DNA of 64,000 nt from Angomonas deanei (taxonomy: Eukaryota; Euglenozoa; Kinetoplastea; Trypanosomatida; Trypanosomatidae), in contig LR877170.1 in assembly GCA_903995115.1 (NCBI GenBank), positions 310,001-374,000 of the forward strand, read 5' to 3'. Position numbers and translations under genes: made by a program. Of the stretch, positions 1 through 10,100 are shown one piece after another. A model generated the notes under the pieces. The model worked only from the letters and a program-made list of their open reading frames with translations. It was not told the origin of the DNA and did no database searches. Every line of letters begins with the position of its first letter. Position 1 is the first letter of the stretch.

Positions 1-226
1 GTGCCAGCGTGCGAAGGTTCTTGAAACTGCCTTCTATGTCGTAGAGACGCTCGGCGTAGAAGAGGGCGCTGGTGTAGAGGTAGGATTGAATATTGTACTC
101 GATCACCTGCGCCAAACCCCGCTTCACCGCCTCCATGTCGTGTGTGTCTTCCACATGAACAAAGGCATCTCGCGCGCTCGGCTCCGCGCCGGGGTGAAAG
201 CTTTGTGGTGGGGGTGTGGAAGCCAT
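1..226 (-). CDS. APC/C TPR subunit (CDC27/CDC16-like), N-terminal fragment
   Basis: Open from an ATG at 224-226 to the window edge, giving 75 codons plus one base; the rest lies outside. After a Pro-rich start the protein carries an alpha-helical segment with YLYTSALFYAERLYDIEG. This resembles the first TPR helices of the anaphase-promoting complex subunits CDC27/APC3 and CDC16/APC6, where a short helix is followed by an 'ALFYAERL'-type motif. Those subunits scaffold the ubiquitin ligase that triggers anaphase. A pyrimidine-rich stretch (GA-rich on the plus strand at about 299-314) followed by AG lies upstream, as expected for trans-splicing. The family call rests on one motif in a short fragment; another TPR protein is possible. 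Confidence 0.5.
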   Translation of the reverse strand, partial: MASTPPPQSFHPGAEPSARDAFVHVEDTHDMEAVKRGLAQVIEYNIQSYLYTSALFYAERLYDIEGSFKNLRTLA

Positions 227-499
227 TCTAGTCCACTAGTGAACAACAATAATAATAGTGGATGACGCTTGTTGTAAGAACTCTTGTTAGGATAGTGGGA
301 GAGAGAGAGAGAAAACAAATACACCGGAGAGTGTGACATAGGTATTGAATATCAAAAACAACAACGATAACGCTCCATTGCGGGCCATCTTTAACAGTAA
401 TGAACGAGTGAACACAATAAAAACAATCTATATAAATATATGTATGCATTTTCCTTCCCTCGTTTCTGAGATATATTTTTTTTAAATCTGAAGTCTATT

Positions 500-3400
500 C
501 TACTGTGCAGGGACCGCCACTTTTTCTCTCCGACTGGGTGGTTTGTCACCGACCGTCTCGCCATCCCCTCTGTCGGAGTGCTCAATGCGCGCCACCTCGG
601 AGTACCCCTGCGTGTTGCGAATGTGGTAGAGCACATTGGCACTGTTGAACATGCCATCCTTAAGGGAGACGAGCAAAAATTGAGAGTTTGGAAAGTACTT
701 TTGGAGCATCAAACCTATGTTTTGAGTGTGGCTGGGGTCTAGCGCGGCGTCCACCTCATCGAGAATGTAGATTGGGGCCGGCCGCACACGAAGGATGGCC
801 AAAATAAGACAAAGTGCTAACAGAGAACGTTGACCTCCACTGAGCTCGGAGAGGGACTCTTTTGGTTTCCCGTTGAATCGCACACAAACGGAAAGACCCG
901 TCAAATGCTGTTGTGCGTCACGCTCCTCTATCAACTCCGCCGAGGCGCCCGGGAGACAGGCGGCGAAGAGCTTTCCAAAAATAGTGCTCACCACATTCAC
1001 CATTCGGTCTAGCGAGGTCCACTTCTTGTACTCGATGCCCCGAATACACGCGTGGATGGCGTCCTTGTCCTCCCCGAGGGCGGCACGCTGAAGCACCAAG
1101 TCATCGTACTCCTTTCGTCTGTCTTCGTAAAGGACGGTCGTCTTCTGTGTCACCCGCCGCGACATCATCGCCGACTGCGCCTCGGCCTCTCGCAGCTCCG
1201 CCAGTGTCTTTTGCGTTTTGGCCTCGTCAGTGAAATAGAAGGGACCTTGCGGGTCCCCAAAGCTATCTCTCTCCGAGACAATCCAGCTATAACGGCGCTC
1301 CTGCTCCGCCATAAAGTTTTTGCCCGCTTCCAGCGTTTTGTGCGCCTCCTTCAGGTCCACGTCCATGTTACGGATGAGGTTGTCCAACGTTACTTTTCGC
1401 TCCAGCAGACCATTCTTTTCCTCCTGCGCGGCGTCAATCTCCTTCTCCAGTTTGATGCGATGCTCCTCCGACTGTTTGTAGCGGGTTTGAATGTCGGCAA
1501 TGTTGTCCCGTGTTTCCTTGACCAGTTGGGCAAGACGAATCTTCTCACTCTGGCACTGCTGCAGCTCTTCCTCCGACTCCTTCATCTTGTTCACAAGACC
1601 AGCGGCGTTCTGTTCAATGTCGGCCTCCAGCCGCTCGAACTCGGACGACCCTTTTTCCTCTTCCTGAATCAGTTTTGCGAGTTTCGCTTCCGCCTTTGCC
1701 AACTTCCCCTCCAAGTCCGTCCGCGCCCGTCCCTCGTCCACAGACGCCTCTTTCGCGATGGCCTCCCTTGTGTGCCTTGTACTTCTCCACGGCGGCTTCC
1801 GCTTCCGAGAGGGCGTTCTGGGAGGTGGTGAGCCTCGTCTCAATATCGGAAGCGGCCTCCTCTGTCTGGCTGCGCATAATTTGGAGCTTCTGTTTTAGCA
1901 GCTCCACCCGCTCTTCTGCACTCTTGTAGGCATCAATGACGGGCTGTTTTCCTTGCAATTGGCCTCGCAGCTGTTTGTACTCTCTTTCCATGTCCTTGAT
2001 GGTGCTGCTCAACTTCATGAGTGGCAGCTTCTTCTCCCGGTACACTTTGAGTTCATTGAACGTGTTGCGGAGCTGTGAGTTGGAGCCACCCGTCATGAGA
2101 CCGTTGGGCTCCGCCACCTCTCCTTCCAGCGTCACCGCCTTCACCTTTATTTTGGGGTTGTAGGCGAGCTCCTGGGCGATCGCCAGCGAGGAGCACACAA
2201 AGAAGTTACCGAATACGAATTCTGCCAGGTGACCTAGTGACGGGTCACTGAATTGGGCGAGGTCTTTGGCGACATGGACCGATCCCCCCAATCGCTTGCA
2301 CACCTGTTGTGCCTCTTCCTTCTTTCGCGCATCAATGGAGTGCGCCAGTTGCAGCTTGTCTAACGCCAGAAAGGCCGTTCGCTGACGGAGACCGCATTTG
2401 ATAATCTCATCCGCGTCCCGGTCCGACTCCACCACCACACGCATGAGCATGTTTTGCGCACCAACGAGTAGGGCGAGGGCGTACTTGTCCTCCTTGGGTG
2501 TGATCAGCTCCCCTACCCGTCCTTTCGTGCGACGCTCCAGATCCTTGCTGGCGCGGGAGCGGTCGTAGTCGAGGTCGAACTGTCGGTAGCTGCCGTCCCG
2601 CTGGGCGGTGTCAAACAGTCTTTGGTATTCCTTCTTATTGGTCCCTAGCGAGTCGAACAGCTCGGTAGCGCGCTTTTCCACCTCGGCGAGCGGCAAATAC
2701 TGTACACTCTCCCGCTGCAGTAGGCGATTGGCGTCGTCGAGGTCCTTTTCCGCTGACTGAATCTGATCCTTCTGCCGCAGCTGCGTCTGTTGGACCTGCT
2801 TCAGCTGATTGGTGAGGTCCTTGATTTCTTCCCGGCAGCGACGCGCGGTGGCGTTGCACTTGATGAGTTCCACATCAATCTGACTTCTTTCCTGCTCGAG
2901 AGAAACGCCCGAGTCACCGGCGCGGACACCAGCCTCCATTAAATGGAGCGCATCCTTGAGGTGCTTCACCTTTTCCTTTTCCTTCTTGATATCCTCCAGC
3001 AGGACCTCGTGCTTTTCTCGCTGCACCTGGAACGTCTCCTGCGACTTGTGCTGCTTTTCCTTTTCCTTTTGGAGAGACTTAAGTGTGTTCTCCAGCTGCT
3101 TCAATTGCTTTTCGACGTTTTCGACACTACTTTGGTGGCGTACGAGTGTCTTCTTCAGTTCACTCTCCTCCTCGTGAAGTGCGATGGCCGCCTCCGACGG
3201 GGCACCAAGACTCTCCTGCAGACTCATAATTCGCCGCGTCAGTGCCTCCTCCTGCTCGGGAATATTTTTAATATTCTCCTTCGCGTTTGCCACTTCGGCC
3301 CCCTTTTGCTCCATCACCTCGGCGCTCTTTTCAATGGATTGACTCTTTTCATAGTACTCGAACGCGATGCGAAACTTCTTCTTTTCCTCCAGACCCTCCG

Positions 3401-4076
3401 TGATGTGCAGGAACCGCTTGTACTCCTCCTGGTCGGCCCGCATCGCCTCCAGCATCGGCCCAATCTGCGTCGTGATGTTATTATCAATTTCTTCAATTTT
3501 CTTTTCCTTATTCCGAATGAGAGACTCCGCCGTGCGCCGCCGATGGTCAAACGCCTTGGTGCCCACGGCCTCCTCAATGAGCGACAGTATATCCTGCGAG
3601 CGCATCCCAATCAGCTTATGCACTGTCCCTTGCAGCACCATGAAGTGAGGGTTGTCCACGTTGAGGCTGATACTCTCAAAGAAACGCTTCACTTTACTTT
3701 GCATGGAGATGGTGTTGTTGAAAAAGAATTGCTGCTTTCCGCCAATTTTTATTTGACGTCCGACGGTGATGATGGGATACTCCTCGCAGCTGTAGCCAGG
3801 AGGGGCGGTGGCGGGGTCGTCGTTGATGAACTCTAACGTTACCCGCGCCGCGTGCACACCGGTGGTGCCGGCCCTGAAAATAAGCTCCCTAGGATCATCT
3901 GCCCTCACTTTTTTCAGATTAGTGATACCCATCACAAAGCAAATGGCGTCAAAAATGTTAGACTTGCCGCTGCCATTCAGGCCAGTAATGGCGTTGAAGT
4001 GCGGGCTGAGATTCTCCAGCTCCTTTCGATGAGCATAGGACTTGAATCCGTCAATGATAATACTCTTGACGCGCAT
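500..4076 (-). CDS. SMC2: SMC2 condensin ATPase, one frame break
   Basis: Structural maintenance of chromosomes protein 2, the condensin ATPase that pairs with SMC4 to compact chromosomes. The N-terminal ATPase half has GLNGSGKSNIFDAICFVMG (Walker A), followed by a long coiled coil. A hinge lies around residues 515-665 (KGRVGELITP onward), then a second coil. The C-terminal half has the ABC signature LSGGQRSL and Walker B PIYILDEVDAALD. The N-terminal frame runs to about position 1765 and the C-terminal frame continues from there, one base out of phase. The whole span is 3577 bp, that is 1192 codons plus one surplus base, matching the usual SMC2 length of about 1,190 residues. The surplus base falls near a GGG/CCC run at about 1765-1767 inside the second coil. 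A sequencing insertion is likelier than a pseudogene because SMC2 is essential. Confidence 0.93.
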
Positions 4077-4504
4077 TTGTTTTTCTGGTTCAAGTTCTGC
4101 TTTTTTTTTTTTTTTAAATCTATGTTTTTTTGTTGTGTTGGCTATATAAGTCTATATCCCTTTTCTAGTCAGAATAATAAAAAGAGAGGTGGCGTTTGAT
4201 TTCATAAAGGAACTATTTGACGAATTCGCCGTCAGAGCGACAAAAAAAAATCTATTTCTGTAGTTTAAGTCTTTACATGTATCGAATTAATACTGTACCT
4301 TCAACACTAAAAACAAGTACAAAATAAAAAGCGTGGTTGCCTTATTTTCTAATACAATCGATACTCTGCGGTTATTTGCATTTATTAGTTTTTTTTGTTT
4401 TTTTTTTTATATACAATCAAAATAAAAGAAAGTATAAGATTCAATATATAAAAAGTGCGTGTAGTCGCAGTGAAAGCGCACAAAAAACTAAAACCATCGT
4501 TCCA
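4077..4504. other. Intergenic region, SMC2 / MORN kinase
   Basis: AT-rich DNA with several T and A runs. It should hold the SMC2 5' UTR and splice signals at the left end and the 3' UTR of the MORN kinase at the right end... in transcription order, the kinase 3' UTR comes first and the SMC2 leader second. No coding potential or RNA gene is visible. Confidence 0.6.
4165..4192 (-). promoter_or_regulatory. Trans-splice acceptor of SMC2
   Basis: On the minus strand a pyrimidine-rich run (CACCTCTCTTTTTATTATTC) is followed by the first AG, at 4165-4166. This gives a 5' UTR of about 90 nt before the SMC2 ATG. The pattern matches kinetoplastid spliced-leader acceptor sites. Confidence 0.5.
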
Positions 4505-6352
4505 CTACTCGTCCATGACGCCTGCCAGGAAGGGATGTTCTAGCATTTGCGCTGCGGTGGGTCGCTTGCGGGGGTCACGCTCGAAGCACTTCTCTAGCAA
4601 GTTCATCAGCTGAGGGTCAATGTCCTTCGGGATCTCCGTCGGCAGTCCAGTGCTGTTGGCAATCTTATACACCGCCGCCCACATTGAGTTACACTCCGGC
4701 CACGGCGGCCGGCCGGTGAGCATTTCTACAATGGTACATCCAATCGACCATATATCGCTCTTCGCGCCGTAACCGCCCTCACACTTGATGACCTCCGGGG
4801 CCATCCAGTACGGGGTTCCCACCATCGTGGAACAGCCGTGCGTCGCGCTGCACACATCGTCAATCGACTTACTGCAGCCAAAGTCGGCGAGCTTGATAAT
4901 ACCGTCCGGCGTCACTAACACATTGTCTCCCTTGATATCACGGTGGACGATACCACACTCGTGGAGGTACTTGACCCCCAGCACAATCTGATACGTCCAC
5001 TGTTGCAGCGTCTTTCGGGGGATGGTTTTGAACTTTTTGATGACACTGTTCAGACTACCGCCCGTCACTAGTTCCATAAAGATATTGATCGTGTTCTTGC
5101 TGGTGTCCTGCAAGCTACCGTAGTACTGGACAATGTTGGGGTGTTGCATCCGCTTCATTAAGGCAATCTCGTTGTGCAGCTTTTCCAGCTCCTCCTTCTC
5201 TACAATACTTCCCAGCTCTACCACCTTTACGCAAACCGTTCGCTGGTTCGCCAGGAGCGCCTCAAAGACGGCACCGAAACTGCCTTTTCCTATGGTCTTC
5301 ACCTTCTGCCAGTTTTCTAAATCCTTTTCGCTTAAAAAGACATTCTTTTGAACGGCCAGTGCAGCCGAGAAGGGAGAGGCGCCTTCTTTTCCGTTTTGGT
5401 CCTTATTATTCTCTTCCCCGTCGCTTTCTAGTCCAGAGTCGTCATCACTACCGTCGGCGGCGCTACGGAGTTTCCTTAGCTTGTCGAGCGCCAGCGGCTG
5501 CAGGGCGGCTTGCATGTCGTCCGGCAGTTCGGGGTCCTCATCCCCGGCCTCGACGGCCTTGTGAATTTCCTGCTGCTTATCGTGCTCTCCATTCACAAAG
5601 TTACCCGCAATCCAATCTCCGTTGGCCAACCACTCGCACCCCTCGCCGTGCTTGACACCGTCCTTGAAGCTACCAATGTACTTGGCCCCGTCGGCCCAGA
5701 TGTACGTTCCTCGCCCGTTTGGCTTTCCCTCGGCGAAGGTGCCTTCGTAAATGTCTCCATCCACGTTAATCAGCACTCCTTTTCCTTCCTTCTCGTTACG
5801 GACAAACTCCCCTTCATACGTCGTACCCGCCGCCGGCTCCACGAGTTTCCCCAGTCCGTGGCGCATCCCCGCCAACCACTCCCCGTCGTACTCGTTCCCA
5901 TTATTGTAGATCATCTTCCCCCGACCCTGCCGCATGTCGTCCACCCAGTCGCCGGTGTAGACCCCAATCGCGTCTTTCATCTCTCCATAACCGCACATGT
6001 ATCCATTGACGTAGTCTCCTCTATAATAATCGCCGTCCGCCCACGTGTAGACGCCTTTGCCGTGCATATAATCATTCAGCCACTCCCCCTCGTAGGTGTC
6101 GCCGCTGTTCCACGTTGCCTTACCGAAGCCAGACATGGCTCCATCCACGTCAATGGTGCCGACATAGACCCCTTCATCGAACTGGATCTGCTCTATTCCG
6201 TGTGCTAGCCGGACGCCTTTATATTCTACAATTTGCGTACCGTCCGCCGCGGTCATGGGGTGCATATTACCGCCTACCGTCGCCGCATTGTCAGTGTCCA
6301 CTGGTTGGCTCCTTTCGTCGGAAGTGTTGAAGGCAATCGGCTGGGCTGCCAT
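4505..6352 (-). CDS. MORN-repeat Ser/Thr protein kinase (STE11/MAP3K-like)
   Basis: A 615-residue protein in two parts. Residues about 60-260 contain roughly eight MORN repeats (YEGEW..., YRGDY..., YDGEW...), a module that binds membranes or forms elongated scaffolds. An acidic Ser/Asp linker follows. The C-terminal kinase domain (about 348-610) has the glycine loop GKGSFGAVFE, VKVVEL with the ATP lysine, catalytic HRDIKGDN, ADFGCSK as the magnesium loop and GTPYWMAPEV in the activation segment. All catalytic residues are present, so it should be active. The HRDIKGDN and GTPYWMAPE motifs place it near STE11/MAP3K kinases. The MORN part suggests anchoring at a cytoskeletal or membrane site. 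Start: ATG preceded by a splice acceptor at 6414-6415. Confidence 0.92.
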   Translation of the reverse strand: MAAQPIAFNTSDERSQPVDTDNAATVGGNMHPMTAADGTQIVEYKGVRLAHGIEQIQFDEGVYVGTIDVDGAMSGFGKATWNSGDTYEGEWLNDYMHGKGVYTWADGDYYRGDYVNGYMCGYGEMKDAIGVYTGDWVDDMRQGRGKMIYNNGNEYDGEWLAGMRHGLGKLVEPAAGTTYEGEFVRNEKEGKGVLINVDGDIYEGTFAEGKPNGRGTYIWADGAKYIGSFKDGVKHGEGCEWLANGDWIAGNFVNGEHDKQQEIHKAVEAGDEDPELPDDMQAALQPLALDKLRKLRSAADGSDDDSGLESDGEENNKDQNGKEGASPFSAALAVQKNVFLSEKDLENWQKVKTIGKGSFGAVFEALLANQRTVCVKVVELGSIVEKEELEKLHNEIALMKRMQHPNIVQYYGSLQDTSKNTINIFMELVTGGSLNSVIKKFKTIPRKTLQQWTYQIVLGVKYLHECGIVHRDIKGDNVLVTPDGIIKLADFGCSKSIDDVCSATHGCSTMVGTPYWMAPEVIKCEGGYGAKSDIWSIGCTIVEMLTGRPPWPECNSMWAAVYKIANSTGLPTEIPKDIDPQLMNLLEKCFERDPRKRPTAAQMLEHPFLAGVMDE

Positions 6353-7163
6353 GAAGAATACGGGTTTTTCTTTTTTTAAAATGAAATAAAATATGTATAG
6401 TTCTATTTACTATCTGTTGAGAGAAAAAAAAAAGGCGTAGAAAGAGAAAAATCGTTTAAGTGAAACAAAATAACGCATCCTTTTTTTCTTTCTGAAAACG
6501 TCCAACGTAAAATAGCCTTGAAGATTAATAAAAAAAAAAATGATCGAAAAAAGAAGTATAATTATGAAAAATCACTTTTTTTCTTTCCATTTGTGTAGCT
6601 TCATGTGTTTCTTTTTAATTTTGATATTTTTTTTTTAACCTATTCCACATGAGCACCAAATTTTTTTTTTTTTAAAGAGGGTATTATAAAATTCCCTTGT
6701 CTATATCGAGTTTTTTTTTTCTCTTTTAATATTGTAGTATAAATTTTGGAATACAATTTTTTTTCGTTTAGATGACATAATTTTTTTTTTCTTATGGGTA
6801 GCTTGAATGACGGCGAAATAATTAATAACAATAAAAAAAAAAAGACACATACTAAAACAATAAATGAAAAAACAAGAATACCTGTGTTATTCTTTTTATT
6901 ATCACTAATGAAAATATGTTTTAGCTCTGTTTGCGATACCTTCAATGTGAAGATATCACATGAATGAAAAAAAAAAATGGAAATCAACGATGAATAATAT
7001 ATGAACGATAACTCATATTTTGAAAAAAAAAAAAATCTCTAATCAAATAACAGAAAATTCATTTTTTTTTTTTTTGCTTAATTTTATTTTTTTATTCCCG
7101 AACACCAACAAAACAGCGACAACTATTTGCTAAAAAAAAAAAAAAAAGGACTTATCTTGCCTA
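6353..7163. other. Long AT-rich intergenic region
   Basis: 811 bp with no supported gene. It is strongly AT-rich, with more than ten A or T runs of 8-14 bases. It must contain the kinase 5' UTR (right of 6352) and the long 3' UTR of the MARP-like gene. A 115-codon open frame on the minus strand inside it is composed of Phe/Lys/Ile from homopolymers and looks non-coding. I see no RNA gene. Confidence 0.6.
6414..6434 (-). promoter_or_regulatory. Trans-splice acceptor of the MORN kinase
   Basis: The minus strand reads a T10 run, CTCTCAAC and then AG. It ends about 61 nt before the kinase ATG, and no AG intervenes between the tract and this site. Confidence 0.6.
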
Positions 7164-10100
7164 TTAATTCCCGAAGGCGGCTTGGTTGGAGGTCACGTAC
7201 ATGCTAGGGTCGTTGCAGTGGCGCACCGCGACGGTAGGACGAGTGTAGGTGGGACGAGGGGGAAGTTCCTGGACGGGGTAGGAACTTTGGGCGGTGGAGG
7301 TGTAGAAGTCGGGGTCCACGTGATGGACACACGCCGGCTTCACGGCAGGCTTGGGGGCCGGGGGAGCCACCTCATGCCCGGGGAAGTTCTTTCTGTATTC
7401 GGACTGAAAGTCACGCGCGTCCGCCCGTTTCGTGTAGGCTGGCTTTTCCTTGGGCGGGTCTCGCTCCACTGCACCCGGTGCCTTGAAGTCCTCCTTGGCG
7501 GTACTCTTGTACATGCTGGGGTCCACGTGTCGCACGGCGGGGGCGATCTTGGGGGCCGCAGCGGGCTTCTCATACGCATCTGCGTCCGGTGCCTTGTACA
7601 CGTCCTTGTTGGTACTCTTGTACATGTTCGGATCGACCGCCCGACGGGGCGTAGGGGCGATGGAGGACCTCGCGGTCTGGGGGATGGAGGAACGGGCACT
7701 CTGAGGGACGGATAGCTTTCGCGGGGTTCCCGCCTTGGATCCACGGGCCGAATTCTTCACGGAGGGGCGGGCAGAGTTCTTCGCTGACGAGCGAGCCGAG
7801 TTCTTCACCGAGGACCGGGCCGAGTTTTTCACGGACGAGCGAGCCGACGACTTTGGAGTGTTCCCCTTCTTGGCCTTCTTCATGTTCAACGGAGGGACCT
7901 TTGGCTTCCCATCGTCATCCTGTGCCTCAGGTTTCTGCTTATACGCGTCCGGGCCATAATCCTTATAGGCATCCTTATTGGTGGACTTGTACATGTCGGG
8001 GTCTACGGGAGCCTTCTCGCTCCGTGCGTCATCCTGCGCCTCAGGCTTCTGCTTGTACGCATCTGGGCCATAGTCTTGGTAAGCATCCTTATTGGTGGAC
8101 TTGTACATGTCGGGGTCTACGGGAGCCTTCTCGCTCCGTGCGTCATCCTGCGCCTCAGGCTTCTGCTTGTACGCATCTGGGCCATAGTCTTGGTAAGCAT
8201 CCTTATTGGTAGACTTGTACATGTCGGGGTCTACGGGAGCCTTCTCGCTCTGTGCGTCGTCCTGCGCCTCAGGTTTCTGCTTATACGCATCTGGGCCATA
8301 GTCTTGGTAAGCATCCTTATTGGTGGACTTGTACATGTCGGGGTCTACGGGAGCCTTCTCGCTCTGTGCGTCGTCCTGCGCCTCAGGCTTCTGCTTGTAC
8401 GCATCTGGGCCATAGTCTTGGTAAGCATCCTTATTGGTGGACTTGTACATGTCGGGGTCTACGGGAGCCTTCTCGCTCTGTGCGTCGTCCTGTGCCTCAG
8501 GCTTCTGCTTGTACGCATCTGGGCCATAGTCTTGGTAAGCATCCTTATTGGTGGACTTGTACATGTCGGGGTCTACGGGAGCCTTCTCGCTCTGTGCGTC
8601 GTCCTGCGCCTCAGGCTTCTGCTTGTACGCATCTGGGCCATAGTCTTGGTAAGCATCCTTATTGGTAGACTTGTACATGTCGGGGTCTACGGGAGCCTTC
8701 TCGCTCTGTGCGTCGTCCTGCGCCTCAGGCTTCTGCTTGTACGCATCTGGGCCATAGTCTTGGTAAGCATCCTTATTGGTGGACTTGTACATGTCGGGGT
8801 CTACGGGAGCCTTCTCGCTCTGTGCGTCGTCCTGCGCCTCAGGTTTCTGCTTATACGCATCTGGGCCATAGTCCTTATAGGCATCCTTATTGGTGGACTT
8901 GTACATGTCGGGGTCTACGGGAGCCTTCTCGCTCTGTGCGTCGTCCTGCGCCTCAGGTTTCTGCTTATACGCATCTGGGCCATAGTCCTTATAGGCATCC
9001 TTATTGGTGGACTTGTACATGTCGGGGTCTACGGGAGCCTTCTCGCTCTGTGCGTCGTCCTGCGCCTCAGGCTTCTGCTTGTACGCATCTGGGCCATAGT
9101 CTTGGTAAGCATCCTTATTGGTAGACTTGTACATGTCGGGGTCTACGGGAGGTCTCTCGCTCTGCTCATCATCACCGTCGTCCTCGTCGCGCTTGTAAGC
9201 ATCCGGACCATAATCCTTGTAGGCATCACGGTTGGTGGACTTGTACATGTCGGGGTCTACGGGAGGTCCTTCTCGCTCTGCTCGTCATCACTGTCGTCCT
9301 CAGTCGCTGCTTGTAAGCATCCGGACCATAATCCTTGTAGGCATCACGGTTGGTAGACTTGTACATGTCGGGGTCTACGGGAGGTCTCTCGCTCTGCTCA
9401 TCATCACCGTCGTCCTCGTCGCGCTTGTAAGCATCCGGACCATAATCCTTGTAGGCATCACGGTTGGTGGACTTGTACATGTCGGGGTCTACGGGAGGTC
9501 TCTCGCTCTGCTCGTCATCACCGTCGTCCTCGTCGCGCTTGTAAGCATCCGGACCATAATCCTTGTAGGCATCACGGTTGGTGGACTTGTACATGTCGGG
9601 GTCTACGGGAGGTCCCTCGCTCTGCTCGTCATCACCGTCGTCCTCGTCGCGCTTGTAAGCATCCGGACCATAATCCTTGTAGGCATCACGGTTGGTGGAC
9701 TTGTACATGTCGGGGTCTACGGGAGGTCTCTCGCTCTGCTCGTCATCACCGTCGTCCTCGTCGCGCTTGTAAGCATCCGGACCATAATCCTTGTAGGCAT
9801 CACGGTTGGTGGACTTGTACATGTCGGGGTCTACGGGAGGTCTCTCGCTCTGCTCATCATCACCGTCGTCCTCGTCGCGCTTGTAGGCATCCGGACCATA
9901 ATCCTTGTAGGCATCACGGTTGGTGGACTTGTACATGTCGGGGTCTACGGGAGGTCTCTCGCTCTGCTCGTCATCACCGTCGTCCTCGTCGCGCTTGTAA
10001 GCATCCGGACCATAATCCTTGTAGGCATCACGGTTGGTGGACTTGTACATGTCGGGGTCTACGGGAGGTCTCTCGCTCTGCTCGTCATCACCGTCGTCCT

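Noticed and set aside
2943-3836. A 297-codon plus-strand open frame in SMC2
   Set aside because: Leu/Phe-rich antisense of a Glu/Lys coiled coil; a known artefact of coil-coding DNA.
6640-6987. A 115-codon minus-strand frame in the AT-rich gap
   Set aside because: Composed of Phe/Lys/Ile from homopolymers, without domain resemblance or proper splice context.
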